From Macrobrachium rosenbergii (Eukaryota; Arthropoda; Malacostraca; Decapoda; Palaemonidae), in assembly GCF_040412425.1 (NCBI RefSeq), contig NC_089783.1, positions 44,651,625 through 44,715,624 on the forward strand: DNA of 64,000 bases. Reading direction: 5' to 3'. The position numbers and the translations under genes were made by a program. The notes beneath the pieces were generated by a model. It saw nothing but the letters and a program-made list of their open reading frames with translations. It was not told where the DNA came from and searched no databases. Shown here in pieces: positions 1 to 13,007 of this stretch (positions are counted from its first letter, which is position 1; each line of letters begins with the position of its first letter).

Positions 1-750
1 TGGTGCAATGTTGGATGATAAGATCCTTGTCAACAAGCGTCATTATAAACGACGTACGGCCACCGTTTGGCTTTAGTTTTGAGATTTTTCTTTCCTGAAC
101 ATCCACGGCTCTTTTACAGGATTAATGGACGCTTAATGGCAATACTTTGCCGATGAATGCCTTGATAAGCGAGCTTGGATGGTCGGAGGTATTAACTTCA
201 ATATTTTGCGTCAAGTGGTTTAACTTCCATCAAACTGTGATTAACACCAAATAATCAATTACTACTCAAACTTGAGCAATCAACAGACGATCATTAGGAC
301 AAGAAAGGACCGTGGTGTCCAAGACCAGAGAGCTTCAGCACCGTCAGAGGACGTACAGACTAAACTGTCTCTAAGGGACGCTGCGCGTTTTGTCAGATTT
401 CTGACAGCCATGATAAAAATCTGACTTCTAATGAAACTGCTCGAGTCTCTTGAGATTTCTTCAGGGTTCCTAAGCTTCGTCGGCGACAGCCAAAACACCC
501 TAACTACCTTGGGCAATCTGCATACTAAAATGGGCAGTAAATGCTATACAAAGTTCTAATTACTGACAAGTAACTTTTTTCCACAAGAACTCACGGAGAA
601 GAAGGGACAGATGAAGGCCTTGACTTTTATTTAAGAGTTCAGGCAATCAGAATATAGGACACACGAGGATCGAGAAAAATGTTTTCACGTCGAACCCATG
701 CGCGGAAAGCTGACGTAAAGGCGTTTACTGTGATAGTTACATACATACAT
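1..750. other. Non-coding flank, no gene seen
   Basis: Unique-looking AT-rich sequence. The only open frames are short and lack domain signatures or splice context. I see nothing specific in it. Confidence 0.5.
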
Positions 751-751
751 G

Positions 752-761
752 ATATATATAC

Positions 762-833
<72 letters not shown>
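752..833. repeat. (TA)n microsatellite, interrupted
   Basis: Alternating TA with a few CA and AA interruptions, followed by short GT-rich and TATATG runs to about 930. Tyr-Ile (YIYI) frames over it are artefacts. Confidence 0.95.
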
Positions 834-1086
834 TGTGTGTGTATGTATGTATATATCATAGTAAACGTAACATTTTTCTATATATATATGTGTCCATATA
901 TATGTATATATTTGTGTATGTATGTGTGTGTCACATACTCATATATACAGCATGCTATTTTCTTCTACTGTAACTCAAAATGTAAAAAAAAATAATCAAA
1001 AATATCAATCATAACATCAGAAATCAACGGGCATTCACAAAACACCAAAAAAATAAGTTAAGCGCAAAACCAGAACAGGAGAAGCA

Positions 1087-1110
1087 AAAAAAAAAAAAAA
1101 AAAAAAAAAA
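1087..1110. repeat. Poly-A tract
   Basis: A run of about 24 A residues. It could be the tail of an old retroelement, but no recognisable element body precedes it. Confidence 0.8.
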
Positions 1111-1440
1111 TCCGGCCACAGTCAACGTACAGCAATCACCCGATGGGTTACGACCTAATGGTCTCCAAGTGCAAATAATGCAGAAGTAGACAGTTCGACC
1201 TGACGCGAGGACACCTCAGCGATACAGAGTGACGAGGAGTGGCGTTTGAAGGCTCTTACCCAGATCTCATCTTGTAGGGCGAGGCAAAAATCTTCCTACA
1301 GAGACCCTATCCCCGCCTGATAAGGATCTGTGCCAAAGCGACATTGTTATTTCACGGTTCCCTCTCATTTTAATGTCGTGCTTTTCGTTGTTCCTGGACT
1401 GACAGAACTTCATATACCTCTGCAATCCAACACACACGAA

Positions 1441-1566
<126 letters not shown>

Positions 1567-1643
1567 TTACATAGATAGATAGATATATACACATGGACAC
1601 ACACATACATACATATGTTTATATGTGTGTGTGTATATGCACA

Positions 1644-1645
<2 letters not shown>

Positions 1646-1706
<61 letters not shown>

Positions 1707-1708
1707 GA
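1646..1708. repeat. (AT)n microsatellite
   Basis: About 25 pure AT units followed by a short TATTTATATAT extension. Confidence 0.95.
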
Positions 1709-1980
1709 TTGTATGTATGTATTTTATCCTTAGAAGAATCTAAATGCCCATATAAACAAAACAAAAGGGAAAACGGAAGGGCGTTATATTTCGAGTACTC
1801 TCTCCATCCATTTACGGACAACTGTTCGTTCAAAACAAAAGGGAAAACGGAAAAGTATATCTTAGTTTAACCAGACCATTTAGGACAACTGATTACATAC
1901 GGGGAGATACTATATCCCCGAAATATAACGGTTTTTATTCTCATTTATGCTTTACTTACTCACTGTATCTGTTATAAAAG

Positions 1981-2025
<45 letters not shown>

Positions 2026-2028
2026 CAC

Positions 2029-2108
<80 letters not shown>
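1981..2108. repeat. Compound (CA)16-(TA)n microsatellite
   Basis: About 16 CA units pass into interrupted and then pure TA. The same CA-to-TA order recurs at 5.6, 6.5, 46.6 and 47.3 kb. Confidence 0.95.
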
Positions 2109-2109
2109 A

Positions 2110-3020
2110 TTATACTTTATTTGATCGTAGGATGCAACAAAGGTAAATAACTGCAGAATCACTTATTTCTCAACAGATACCAAACTGCCTAAACTTATAC
2201 TACATTAATTTATATAATATTACATTACATTATATTAAATTATTCCCTTTACTCAGGCAATTCACTGTACACTCAAAATTCGTTAAAATATCTTGTCCAG
2301 GTAGAAAATTATTTGTTCTCAATTGATACGATTATATACGTCTCTCTTGCTATGCAGATGCCTTCTGTGGTTTACTTTTCCCCTTAATCTTGTCCTTAGA
2401 CGGGATACACGGCAGATTACACTGACTATCGGCCTCTTACCAACCAGGGGCGTTTTATTTCGTTTTGCAGGAGCTGTCCAGAACTCTAAGGTCATGAAGG
2501 CAGGGAAATATTTATTCCTCCCTGTCCTCTCTAATACTCATATTCGAATAACGTTTTGAGATTTAGGGGACATGAATATTTTTTGGCCATTCCTCTCCGG
2601 AACTCTTCATCGCATGCTGCCATCCCTTCCTCACGCACGTCTTACAAGTCCAGCTTCATATTCCTAAATATACTGTGTGACTTGAGCCTTCAGGCAGTCC
2701 CTTACAATATGAAACTCCCTCCTTTCCTCAATTTTCAGAATCATTTACATTGCCACTGTTTTCAGAGTCTGGAGTTGCCCAGATTGGTTTTTCAAGATAT
2801 CTGACTCTGACAATAAAAAACCAATAGAGAAACAGTTTATGTAGTTAGTCAGTCTGAGTAAAAATCCGTTTAAAAAGCATTTAGAATATGGGTATGAACA
2901 CTGCAAGACCATTAGCAGAAAGATTAAACTAATTATGCTCTTAAGACTTACACCAGAAGACGAAAAGAAAGCGCAAATGTGATGGTAAAATTAGTTTTCA
3001 GCAACACGACAGCTCAGCCT
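2110..3020. other. Non-coding, no gene seen
   Basis: AT-rich single-copy-looking sequence. The two open frames of about 80 codons (2323-2804, + strand) have no start context, domain or splice partner that I can recognise. Confidence 0.4.

Positions 3021-3023
<3 letters not shown>

Positions 3024-3102
<79 letters not shown>
3024..3102. repeat. (GA)n microsatellite
   Basis: About 39 GA units, uninterrupted. Confidence 0.97.
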
Positions 3103-3105
<3 letters not shown>

Positions 3106-3498
3106 GCAATTTCCTTTATATGTCATCTACATCACAGGTAGCACTTTACTTTACAACAGCGCCAAAAGAAGATCTAAGGACCACTGAAAGTTCAACAGCA
3201 TTAGACAAGACAATCAGAACCTTGTCAATTATTGAGGCTTTTCATCGTTTATTATTCACATTCACCAACTCGAGAGCGTGTTTTCACGAATTTTGGCATT
3301 CAGTGGAAATACCGTCCAATACTTCGTGAGTCTGCATTCTGAAAAAAAGGGGGCGATAAAACTGAAAGAAGAAGAAGCAGATTCGTGTCAACACATCCTG
3401 CAACGCAATCAGTCTCGAATTTCTTTCGTTCGGGTGCCAGTGAAATATTTATTGATCCTGTGTTCTCGCCCTTGCGTCGGCTTGTGAACAATTATTGG

Positions 3499-3778
3499 AA
3501 TTGGAATATAAAATTTAGGCCAAAGGCAAGGCGCTGGAGCCTATGAGGTCATTCAGAGCTGAGAGAAATTGAGACTAAATAAGGTTTTCGAGGGAAAACC
3601 TCGCAGTTGCACTATAACACAATTGTTAGGAGAGTGTGGACAGTAAGATGGAAGGAAGATAATATGAATGGTGGCACGGTAAAAGGAATGAAAGGGGTTT
3701 CAGCTTGGTGCCGAAGGGACACTGCAAAGAACCTTGGGTAATGCCTACAGTGACGGCAGCACAGCCCTATGGTGGGGG
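3499..3778 (+). mobile_element. SINE family A, copy 1
   Basis: Diverged copy of the main dispersed element. It begins GAATATAAAATTTAGGCCAA and carries the blocks TATGAGGTCATTCAG, CCTCGCAGTTGCACTAT and CGAAGGGACACTGCAAAGAA in the family order. It is short of the usual 3' end. The family recurs at 11.4, 34.1, 39.1, 43.6, 47.9, 48.0, 49.2, 51.4, 54.4, 60.4, 61.4 and 62.9 kb. It has no coding capacity and no obvious tRNA B box, so the source RNA is unknown. Confidence 0.85.
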
Positions 3779-4185
3779 ATGGTTGAATACTTATTGTCCA
3801 TTCACATCCAGTTTGTGGAATATCATTCAAGGAGTTATAGATTTCTTACCCCAATACTTTTCCATCAAGAATAAAATTGACCAAACTGATTATTCAACTG
3901 AAGTTTTTTTATTGCTCATTTTCGATACTGTTCAAAATTCTCCACCTTCATCATCGAAAAATCATTAATGAATCTCTGTCAATCTTTTGAAGTTAGACAG
4001 TGGAAATCATTCTATCACGTACCATGGAACAATGACTTTGAATGGCAGGAGAAAATTAAAATATCTTTCCTTGTAAAATGAACATTTGCTCTCATGGAAA
4101 CCCAATACGAATCATCTTGAATAAATAAGCGAGCAGAGAGGAGAGTTATTTTCTAAAACTGAAGTAGATTTATCTCCCATGAAAT

Positions 4186-4188
<3 letters not shown>

Positions 4189-4266
<78 letters not shown>
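4189..4266. repeat. (GA)n microsatellite, 39 units
   Basis: Pure GA array. Confidence 0.97.
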
Positions 4267-4270
<4 letters not shown>

Positions 4271-4917
4271 GCCTTGTATCTTGTTAACATGCATTACGTG
4301 ATAGAGTAGTTTTAAGAATTCTGAAGGCTCTCCTTCGACCCCGTTCACCCGTAGAAAAGCCTCGCAAGAATCCTGTGGCAGGTGATTTACGGCTCCTGAA
4401 GGAGAATATTATTCCTCGACCTCGGAAATTGAAGAAATGTCGGTAATTAGGAGGAACAATTACGCCTTTGTGCCGCAGGGCAAGCAGCTGCTATTTTGGC
4501 TCGACCTGATTATGACCTTGTAAATCGATTCTGGTTGTATATTCATTCTCAGTATAAAATTGCAAAAGACTGGATCACCTCATTTTTTAGATCGTACTCG
4601 GTCACCTCGCTAAGTCTTTGCAATCTACTTATATGGCTGCGTCCTTCAAAGCAGTAAATAAACAAAGTTTCTTTTTCCGGACTTCCGACAGAGAGTTACG
4701 CGACCGATCTTCTGCTTCCTTGGAAACTATACAATTTATTTCTAACTTTTTGTCTATGAATAAGGACAGAGATTTGAAGCTCCGTAAGCTAAGTTATACT
4801 TAGGGTAGGAAACTATCAATAGATGAAATTTTTCACAACCGAAATTTTTGTGGTGTGGTGCAAAGTTATTAATACAACATTAATAAATAAAAAAATCAAT
4901 GTAACAATAATAATTAA

Positions 4918-5301
4918 CAAGTAAAAAATGCGCGGAAGTTTCTTCGGCGCAGTCGAATTTTCTGTACAGCGTATAATCAAGGCCACCGAAAACATCTATC
5001 TTTCGGTGGTCTCGGTATACTGCTGTACGAGCCGCGGACCATGAAACTTAAACCACGGCCCGGTGGTGGCTTGTCTTATATCGTTGCCAGACACGATTAT
5101 GGCTAACTTTAGCCTTAAATACAATAAAAACTACTTAGTCTAGAGGGCTGAAATTTGATATGTTTAATAACTGGAGAGTGGATGATCAACATACAATTTG
5201 CAGCCCCCTAACCTTAGTAGTTTTTAAGGTCTGAGGGCGGACAGAAAAAGTGCGGACGGATAGACGAAGCAATCTCAATTTTTTTTTTACAAAAAACTAA
5301 A
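4918..5301 (-). mobile_element. Hairpin-bearing dispersed repeat H, copy 1
   Basis: A roughly 380-bp element seen three times (the others at 21.4 and 50.9 kb are in the opposite orientation). Shared blocks include TTTCTTCGGCGCA, GGCCACCGAAAA, TTAGCC near its middle, and GAGGGCGGACAGA. A long internal inverted repeat lies at about 5128-5222, with arms AAAAACTACTTAGTCT and CCTTAGTAGTTTTT flanking a loop that contains GGATGATCAACATAC. No ORF is present. It is probably a non-autonomous element, class unknown. Confidence 0.8.
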
Positions 5302-5634
5302 AACCAAGTGATGAGCAAAGTTTAAAACTGCCGAGAAAAAAATACGTATTTGCTGCCTGTCTTCCATCCGTTAAAAAGCTGCACTGCCGTTGATAATAAT
5401 AATGTTTCAATCATGCATATTTGTCACTCCGAACTATGACAGTCATCACCGCCAAAGTGTTAAGCACAAACGGCTTGACTTTGGAGTTCATTTCAGTCCT
5501 TGCATATGTGGGCGCCAGCCGCGTATAACGTGTTGTGTTTTGAGAAAACATAGTCAACGGATGGAAAGTGAAGTCTAATAACTGTTAAAAACTGTCGATT
5601 TTTAAATACCTACATTGAAATACGTTCAACATAC

Positions 5635-5754
<120 letters not shown>

Positions 5755-6348
5755 ATATGTGTGGGTGTGTGTGTATGTAAGTGAGTGAGTGTGGTGGGTG
5801 TGTGTGTGTGTTTGTTTACAGTTATCCTTTCCACCTTGAGACAAAAAAAAAAATGCATATACTACCAACGCACCTTTATGCATATAGATTAAGTAATATT
5901 TGCACTGAAGTGACGATACATATCACGATTATGTAGGAAATTGTTTTGTATGGTTATTAATTCCATGTCAAAAGCAAACTCAACAGAACAGGAGAAAATC
6001 AGCGATAGCAACGGCGATGTGCAATCTTTAAAAGGTAAAACAAAATGATCATAAGAACAGAGTAAGGCGTCCCTCCTCTCATCTCTGACTGATTGCTTCA
6101 TTATTTTACAGTTCCTTCTGCTTGAACCAGTATTACCCTCGCAACGTAACTGTTAACTGTCTTTATTCTGTCCTACCAAAGGGCACATATTATTTCCCTT
6201 CAATTTTCCTTGGGTGCTACCACGCTTCCGTGCCACAACAACCGGCTCCTGCGAAAACCGTGCTTCGTGTAACCAAGCCTCCCACACCAGCAAATAAGCG
6301 CGCACGCGCGCGCACACACACACATATATATGTGTGTATACATATTTT

Positions 6349-6352
<4 letters not shown>

Positions 6353-6392
<40 letters not shown>
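6353..6392. repeat. (CT)n microsatellite
   Basis: About 19 CT units. It is preceded by a CG-CA alternating patch at 6298-6322 and a TATATG patch. Confidence 0.95.
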
Positions 6393-6395
<3 letters not shown>

Positions 6396-6489
6396 TTGAA
6401 TTCTTTTTCCCCTAGGAGAAAGTTTTAAGAGTCCCACCACAGTCTTTTTACAACCAGGTACTTCATCTTCTGCTTAAGTTAACAAAGGA

Positions 6490-6608
<119 letters not shown>

Positions 6609-6698
6609 ATATATTCAGCATTTGATAGCTATAATTAAAATGTAACCTGATGTCTGGGGAAATGATAAAAGGGATTATTATACCCAATGAAAATTAAG

Positions 6699-7860
<1,162 letters not shown>

Positions 7861-7891
7861 TCGTCCGAGAGAGAAAGACACACACACACAC

Positions 7892-7895
<4 letters not shown>

Positions 7896-7968
<73 letters not shown>
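7896..7968. repeat. (GA)n microsatellite
   Basis: About 36 GA units after a short CA run. Confidence 0.97.
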
Positions 7969-7969
<1 letters not shown>

Positions 7970-7971
<2 letters not shown>

Positions 7972-8712
7972 TTTCCTAAAAAACTCTTTTCCTGAAAAAC
8001 TTCTTTTACTGAACAACCTTTTCCTTTAATACCTCTTCTCATTAAAAGAAACATTGTCCTAAAAACCTCTTTTCTTGGAAAAATTCTTTCCCTGAAAACC
8101 TCTTTACCTGGAAAACCTCTTTTCTTAGAAAAAATATTTTCCTGAAAACCTCTTTACCTGAAAAAAAACTTTTCATAAAAAACTTTTCTTAAAAACATCT
8201 TTTCTTTAAAAAAAATTTTCCTGAAAAACCTCTTTCCTAAAAAAATAACTTCTCCTGAAAAACCTCTTTTCCTGAAAAACTCTTTTTCCTGAAAACCCTC
8301 TTTTCCTAAAAAAAAAAAACTCCTTTCCTGATAACCTCTTTACCTGAAAAACCTCTTTTCCTGAAAAACCTCTTTTCCAGAAAAACCTCCTTTCCTGAAA
8401 ACCTCTCCATCTGAAAAACCTCTTTTCCTAATTAAAAAACTTTTCTTTAAAACCTTTTTTAAAAGACCTCTTTTCTTAAAAAAACTCCTTTCCTAATAAA
8501 AACATTTTCCTGAAAACCCTCTTTTCCTGAAAAATTTTTTCCTGAAAAAACTCTTTTCCCGTAAAACCTCTTTTTCCGAAAAACCTCTTTTCCTGAAAAC
8601 CTCTTTTTCCTGAAAAACCTCTTTTCCTGAAATAACCTCTATTCCTGAAAAACTCTTTTTTTTCCTTTTTTTTTCCTGAAAACCCTCTTTTCCTGAAAAA
8701 CCCCTTTTCCTA
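7970..8712. repeat. Minisatellite, 16-19 bp unit TTTTCCTGAAAAACCTC
   Basis: About 40 imperfect tandem units, each a pyrimidine run (TTTTCCT) followed by GAAAA and CCTC. Units vary in A-run and T-run length. The array ends within 30 bases of the splice acceptor of the first coding exon, so it forms a very long polypyrimidine-like lead-in. Its last 248 bases (8466-8713) contain no AG dinucleotide. A 90-codon minus-strand frame over it (repeating FRKRGFSGKEV-like text) is a by-product of the repeat. Confidence 0.9.
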
Positions 8713-8720
8713 AAGAAATC

Positions 8721-8744
8721 ATTCTTTTCGTCGTCACAGAAGGT
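8721..8744 (+). promoter_or_regulatory. CNMa: Splice acceptor and start context of CNMa exon 1
   Basis: A pyrimidine-rich stretch ends in CACAG at 8735-8739. The coding exon would begin at 8740, five bases before the ATG at 8745. This implies at least one upstream non-coding exon that I could not locate. Alternatively transcription starts nearby and this AG is not used. Confidence 0.55.
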
Positions 8745-9005
8745 ATGGTATTCCGAGGACGGCAAGGCAGCGGCTCCCTAACATGGTTCCTGCTGGTGGT
8801 GGTGTCTCTGGTGGTCGTGGTGGGCGTGCACCCATCCCCTTACCCCGCCTACGAGGATCACCTGCCCTATCAGATCTCACAGGAGGATGCCCCCGGCGAC
8901 GTCTCCCCCATGACCTACAACCCGGACCCTCATCTCTCCTTCCCGCAGGAGCTCGAATTCGGCAGCTCCAACCCAGAGCGGTTCCCTCAGATCTTCTATG
9001 ATAGG
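8745..9005 (+). CDS. CNMa: CNMamide-type neuropeptide prohormone, coding exon 1
   Basis: Encodes residues 1-87. Residues 1-11 are a basic N-terminus and 12-28 a strongly hydrophobic stretch (LTWFLLVVVSLVVVVGV), together a signal peptide with cleavage expected near residues 28-30. The rest is an acidic, proline-rich propeptide starting SPYPAYEDHLPYQ and ending FPQIFYDR. The exon closes with AGG followed by GTGAGT at 9006, a strong donor in phase 0. The last codon (Arg87) and the first of the next exon (Arg88) form a dibasic Arg-Arg at the junction. Codon use is GC-rich (CCC, GAG, CTC), unlike the AT-rich flanks, which marks it as coding. The start is the first ATG after the acceptor and directly precedes the signal peptide. 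The mature hormone is in the third exon. Confidence 0.88.
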
Positions 9006-9046
9006 GTGAGTGTCATAAGCTGTTGCTCTTTTATCTCTAAGTAGGT

Positions 9047-9074
9047 ATTATTATTATTATTATTATTATTATTT
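9047..9074. repeat. (TTA)9 microsatellite
   Basis: About nine TTA units on the left flank of the foldback at 9096-9260. Confidence 0.9.
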
Positions 9075-9095
9075 AATAAGCACCCACACTTATAT

Positions 9096-9260
9096 AGTAA
9101 AGTGTATTACTGTGTAAAAGACAAAAGCAAAGACTTTCGAACACCTGAACGGTTTTCTTCACCAGTGTTTACGTTAAAAACACGTAAACACTGATGAAGA
9201 ACACCGTTCAGGAGTTCGAAAGTCTCTGCTTTTGTTTTACACTGTAGTACACTTTTTACT
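9096..9260. mobile_element. Foldback element, 79-bp arms, with hammerhead-like cores
   Basis: The left arm 9096-9174 and right arm 9182-9260 are near-perfect reverse complements around a 7-base spacer. Read on +, the right arm has CTGATGA (9191-9197), GAAC (9199-9202), GTTC (9214-9217) and GAAA (9218-9221). That order, CUGANGA - stem - GAAA, is the catalytic core layout of hammerhead ribozymes. The left arm shows CTGGTGA...GAAA on the - strand. The terminal stems and cleavage triplet of a full ribozyme were not established. It lies 91 bases inside intron 1 between two (TTA)n arrays. It could be a MITE or a relic of a Penelope-like retroelement terminus. Confidence 0.8.
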
Positions 9261-9319
9261 AGATAATTGTGGATTTTTATTACACAAACTGTTTTTCGCG
9301 AGAATGTGAATTTCTTAGC

Positions 9320-9381
<62 letters not shown>
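9320..9381. repeat. (TTA)20 microsatellite
   Basis: About 20 TTA/ATT units on the right flank of the foldback. Confidence 0.96.
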
Positions 9382-9385
<4 letters not shown>

Positions 9386-9939
9386 AAGATGAACCCCATT
9401 CATATGGAACAAGCCCACAACAATTATGTTGCATCAACCAGGTTCTTGGACTCCAAAAACACTGATGACAACAGCAAAATAACTTGAACCAAGACAAAAT
9501 ATCGAGAACAAGGAAGATTTATCATGCATCCACTTCCATGTTTCTCGTTCATTTCATGTTAACTAATCCTTCCTTCCCTTATTCATTCATTCATTCACTA
9601 CAGCTACTTTTCCATGGAAAAGTTTACGATTCTCACTTCGGCAAAGGGATAAGGCCTTCCAATGTTACTCTGTTAAGAAAGCAAGGGCGAGGATGTTCTA
9701 TCTTCCTATAATCCCTCTTCTGCGGGAACTGAGAATCCACATGAATCCTTCAATGAGATTTCCTGTCACAGGAAAGGAAAGTCTGGGTTAATTCAGAGGT
9801 TACCATTTTTCCTAGGATGCTGTTAAGGTTTGCTGTTTATACGCTGGCTGAGGCTTACTGTTAATGCTGCAACTTGAATCTTACAGTTTCAAAGAATTGT
9901 TAATGCTGCAACTTGAACTTTCAAGTTTCGATGGATATG

Positions 9940-10868
9940 TTAGGAAAGATTTTCGTCTCAAAGAATATGTTAGGAAAGATTTTTGCAACAAAGAATGTGT
10001 TAGGAAAGATTTTTTTATCTTAAATAATATGTTAAGAAAGATTTTTGTCTCAAAGAATATGTTAGGAAAGATTTTTTTGTCTCAAAGAATATGTTAGGAA
10101 AGAGTTTTTGTCTCAAAGAATATGTTAAGAAAGAGTTTTGTCTCAAAGAATATGTTAGGAAAGATTTTTAGTCTCGAAGAATATGTTAGGAAAGATTTTT
10201 TGTCTCACAGAATATGTTAGGAAATATTTTTTGTCTCAAAGAATATGTTAGGAAAGATTTTTTGCCTCTAAGAGTATGTTAGGAAAGATTTTTGTCTCAA
10301 AGAATATGTTAGGAAAGGTTTTTGTCTTAAAGAATAAGTTAAGAAAGATTTTTTTGTCTCACAGCATAAGCTAGGAAAGATTTTTTGTCTTAAAAATATA
10401 TTAGGAAAGATTTTTGTCTCAAAGAATTTGTTAGGAAATATTTTTGTCTCAAAGAATATGTTAGGAAAGATTTTTGTCTCAAAGAATATGTCAGGAAAGA
10501 TTTTTGTCTCAAAGAATATGTTACGAAAGATTTTTTGTCTCAAAGAATGTGTTATGAAATTTTTTGCCTCAAAGAATATGTTAGGAAAGATTTTTGTCTC
10601 AGAGAATATTTTAGGAAAGATTTTTGTCCCAAAGAATATGTTAGGAAAGATTTTTGTCTCAAAGAATATTTTAGGAAATATTTTTGTCTCAAAGAATATG
10701 TTACGAAAGATTTTCTATCTCAAAGAATATGTTAGGAAAGATTTTTGTCTCAAAGAATATGTTAGGAAAGATTTTTGTCTCAAAGAATATATTAGGAAAG
10801 ATTTTTTTGTCTCACAGAATATGTTGGAAACGATTTTTAGTTTCAAAGAGTATGTTAAGAAAGAGTTT
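9940..10868. repeat. Minisatellite, 30-bp unit, about 31 copies
   Basis: The unit core is GTTAGGAAAGATTTTTGTC followed by TCAAAGAATAT, repeated with point changes and one-base T-run differences. Because 30 is a multiple of three, + frames stay open for up to 184 codons with a 10-residue period (LGKIFVSKNM). Those frames have no start context, shift between units and lie in an intron, so they are not a gene. Confidence 0.95.
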
Positions 10869-10984
10869 TCCATTTTTACACGAGGCCAGTCGTTTAATTT
10901 TCGTTATTGTCGATTTTTACCCATATGGCATAAAACGAGGAGATCACTTTCCACAATGATGCTGAGAAGAAAGAATTTCTGAGC

Positions 10985-11435
10985 AACAGAAAACAGGGGA
11001 GGTGATCCTTCACCTTCGCAGGGAAGAGATATTCATCGAACCAGAGAGTTTTATGCAGATGTCAAACGATCCAGAACTACTGCAGGTAGTCAGTAAAGAA
11101 ACTATTAATCATTGGCTACAGACCTAACAAAGAATGTCTAAAAGACAATAAAAATAAAAGCATCACTGTCTATCTCAAGTTCTCCCTTTACGCCATTGAA
11201 AATCAATCACTAAATGTGTCCAGCCCGATGAAATAAAATACTAAACATAGTTTAGTCTGGGCTACAGCTTGAACAAGAAATTCAGCAGATTCGAAAAATG
11301 ACCCCATTCTTCTTTCCTATTTCCTTGTTGGGTCTCTCTTTCTCTCTCTCTCATTTATTTATGACAAATCTTTTCCTGGTAATGGTATGTGATTTCCAGA
11401 TCCTAGACTGTCACATAAAATGCAAAATCGAATGC
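10985..11435. other. Intronic, nothing specific seen
   Basis: AT-rich sequence without an open frame or recognised repeat. A short CT run sits at about 11336-11352. Confidence 0.4.
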
Positions 11436-11700
11436 GAAATGGAATATACAATTTAGGCCAAAGGCCGAGCGCTCGGACCTATGAGGTCATTCAGCGGTGA
11501 AAGGAAAACTGACAGTAAAAAGGTTTTAAATGTGCAACAGGAGGAAAACGTCGCAGTTGCACCATGAAACAACAGTTAGGAAAGGGAGGTACAGCAAAAG
11601 GAATGACAAGGGATGCAGCTAGGGCCCGAAGGGACACTACAAAGAACCTTAAGTAATGCCTACAGTGCACTGCGTGAGGTGCACTGATGGCACTATTTGG
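11436..11700 (+). mobile_element. SINE family A, copy 2
   Basis: Begins GAAATGGAATATACAATTTA and contains GGCCAAAGGCCGAGCGCT, TATGAGGTCATTCAGCG, AACGTCGCAGTTGCACCAT, CAGCTAGGGCCCGAAGGGAC and GTGCACTGATGGCACTA. It is the only family A copy inside the CNMa gene. Part of the central segment (around GGTGGAAAG) is deleted. Confidence 0.92.
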
Positions 11701-12585
11701 TACAGATCTCGTTCAATATAAAAACACATACACATAAACAAACGAGAAATAAAGAAGCGCCAGGAAGGGCAATGACCTCCAGGTCAACTTTTAAAAAAAT
11801 CTCACCTCATTAACAGAATATCAAATGATCACCATAAACCGAAAAGCTTAATGCTTTGAAAATGCGACGAGACAAAAGAGGTCAAATGTCGGTCTTCTTT
11901 TATCTGCGCTTAATTTGCGAAAATTACCACCCACCCCCGCTTTCCATCCCTCGAAAGAAGATATCAGTTTTTTAACGCAGTAATTTCAAAAAAGGCGCCG
12001 TAACGTGCTGAGGACGTGATGCTGATAGTTTTATTTTTCTAAAAATAACATGGTAACACTTACGCTTACCCTTGCAAAATCAAAGCGTGCTCTTTCTGTT
12101 ACCTGACTGTTACTTTGGAATCACCCCAGTTTCTCTTGGGTGAGTTCAAATATTCTCTTTCATTGACGTTGGTATTTTTTGTAAATATACCTCAAATTAT
12201 AATACTATTGGACTGACTACGAATATCCTCTTTTATAAATGTATGGATTTGTCGACTAACTACAAATATTCTCTTTTATGAATGTAGGGGTATATCATTT
12301 CATATTTCTAATTTTAATACTACTGGACAAACGAAATGTTAAGTTTTCGTAACTTCTTTGTAACTTGTATAAAAACGCACGTTTCTTCTCATTAGTTTAA
12401 TGAGTGGGGAAGTTTTCCTTTTAATAAAACAGTTACGCTCTTCCCCTTCTCTAAGAAAATGTTTGCTGTTGGAGATATCTTCATTCTAGTATCGTTTATT
12501 TTTTTCATCATAGTTAATGTGCGTGAAGTTGCTGATAATGAACAGTGCTGAATTATTCAGTAAAATTAACGAAATCAAACTCTAA
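11701..12585. other. Intronic, nothing specific seen
   Basis: AT-rich. A partial local duplication around 12180-12300 repeats the words ACTAC-AATATTCTCTTTTAT-AATGTA. Confidence 0.4.
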
Positions 12586-12587
12586 AC

Positions 12588-12614
12588 TAATATATATATA
12601 TATATTATATATAT

Positions 12615-12672
<58 letters not shown>
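12588..12672. repeat. (TA)n microsatellite
   Basis: Interrupted then pure TA units. Confidence 0.95.
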
Positions 12673-12674
<2 letters not shown>

Positions 12675-13007
12675 CTGAAAGAATATATTGCATAAGGCGC
12701 ATATTAAGAGAAATTATGGCAACTAGGGTCACGCAAAAAGTAAAGACAACCAAAGGCAATAACGATAAAAATCTCTATTATCAACAGTCAGTCACCGCTT
12801 CAAGATTTAATCAGAAACGTTCAGTCACCAGACACTAAAATCACTGATGAAAACTGTCTCTTTGGAACGTTGCTTCCAAATATCAAGCGTCAAATGCCAA
12901 ACTGCTTGTATAGAAACACTGCATTTGTTAAAATATAAATAAAATAAATCGTTTTAAAGGGATGAAATAAACAATGCGTTCATCATCCTCGTTGTTGTAA
13001 CTACATC

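Noticed and set aside
8493..8765. 90-codon - frame rich in Lys, Arg and Phe
   Set aside because: It is the minisatellite upstream of CNMa exon 1 read backwards.
8783..9001. Second + frame over CNMa exon 1
   Set aside because: It is out of frame with the signal peptide and the splice phase. The frame starting at 8745 explains the region.
10428..10982. 184-codon + frame
   Set aside because: It is the 30-bp minisatellite read through, with a 10-residue period, inside an intron and with no start context.
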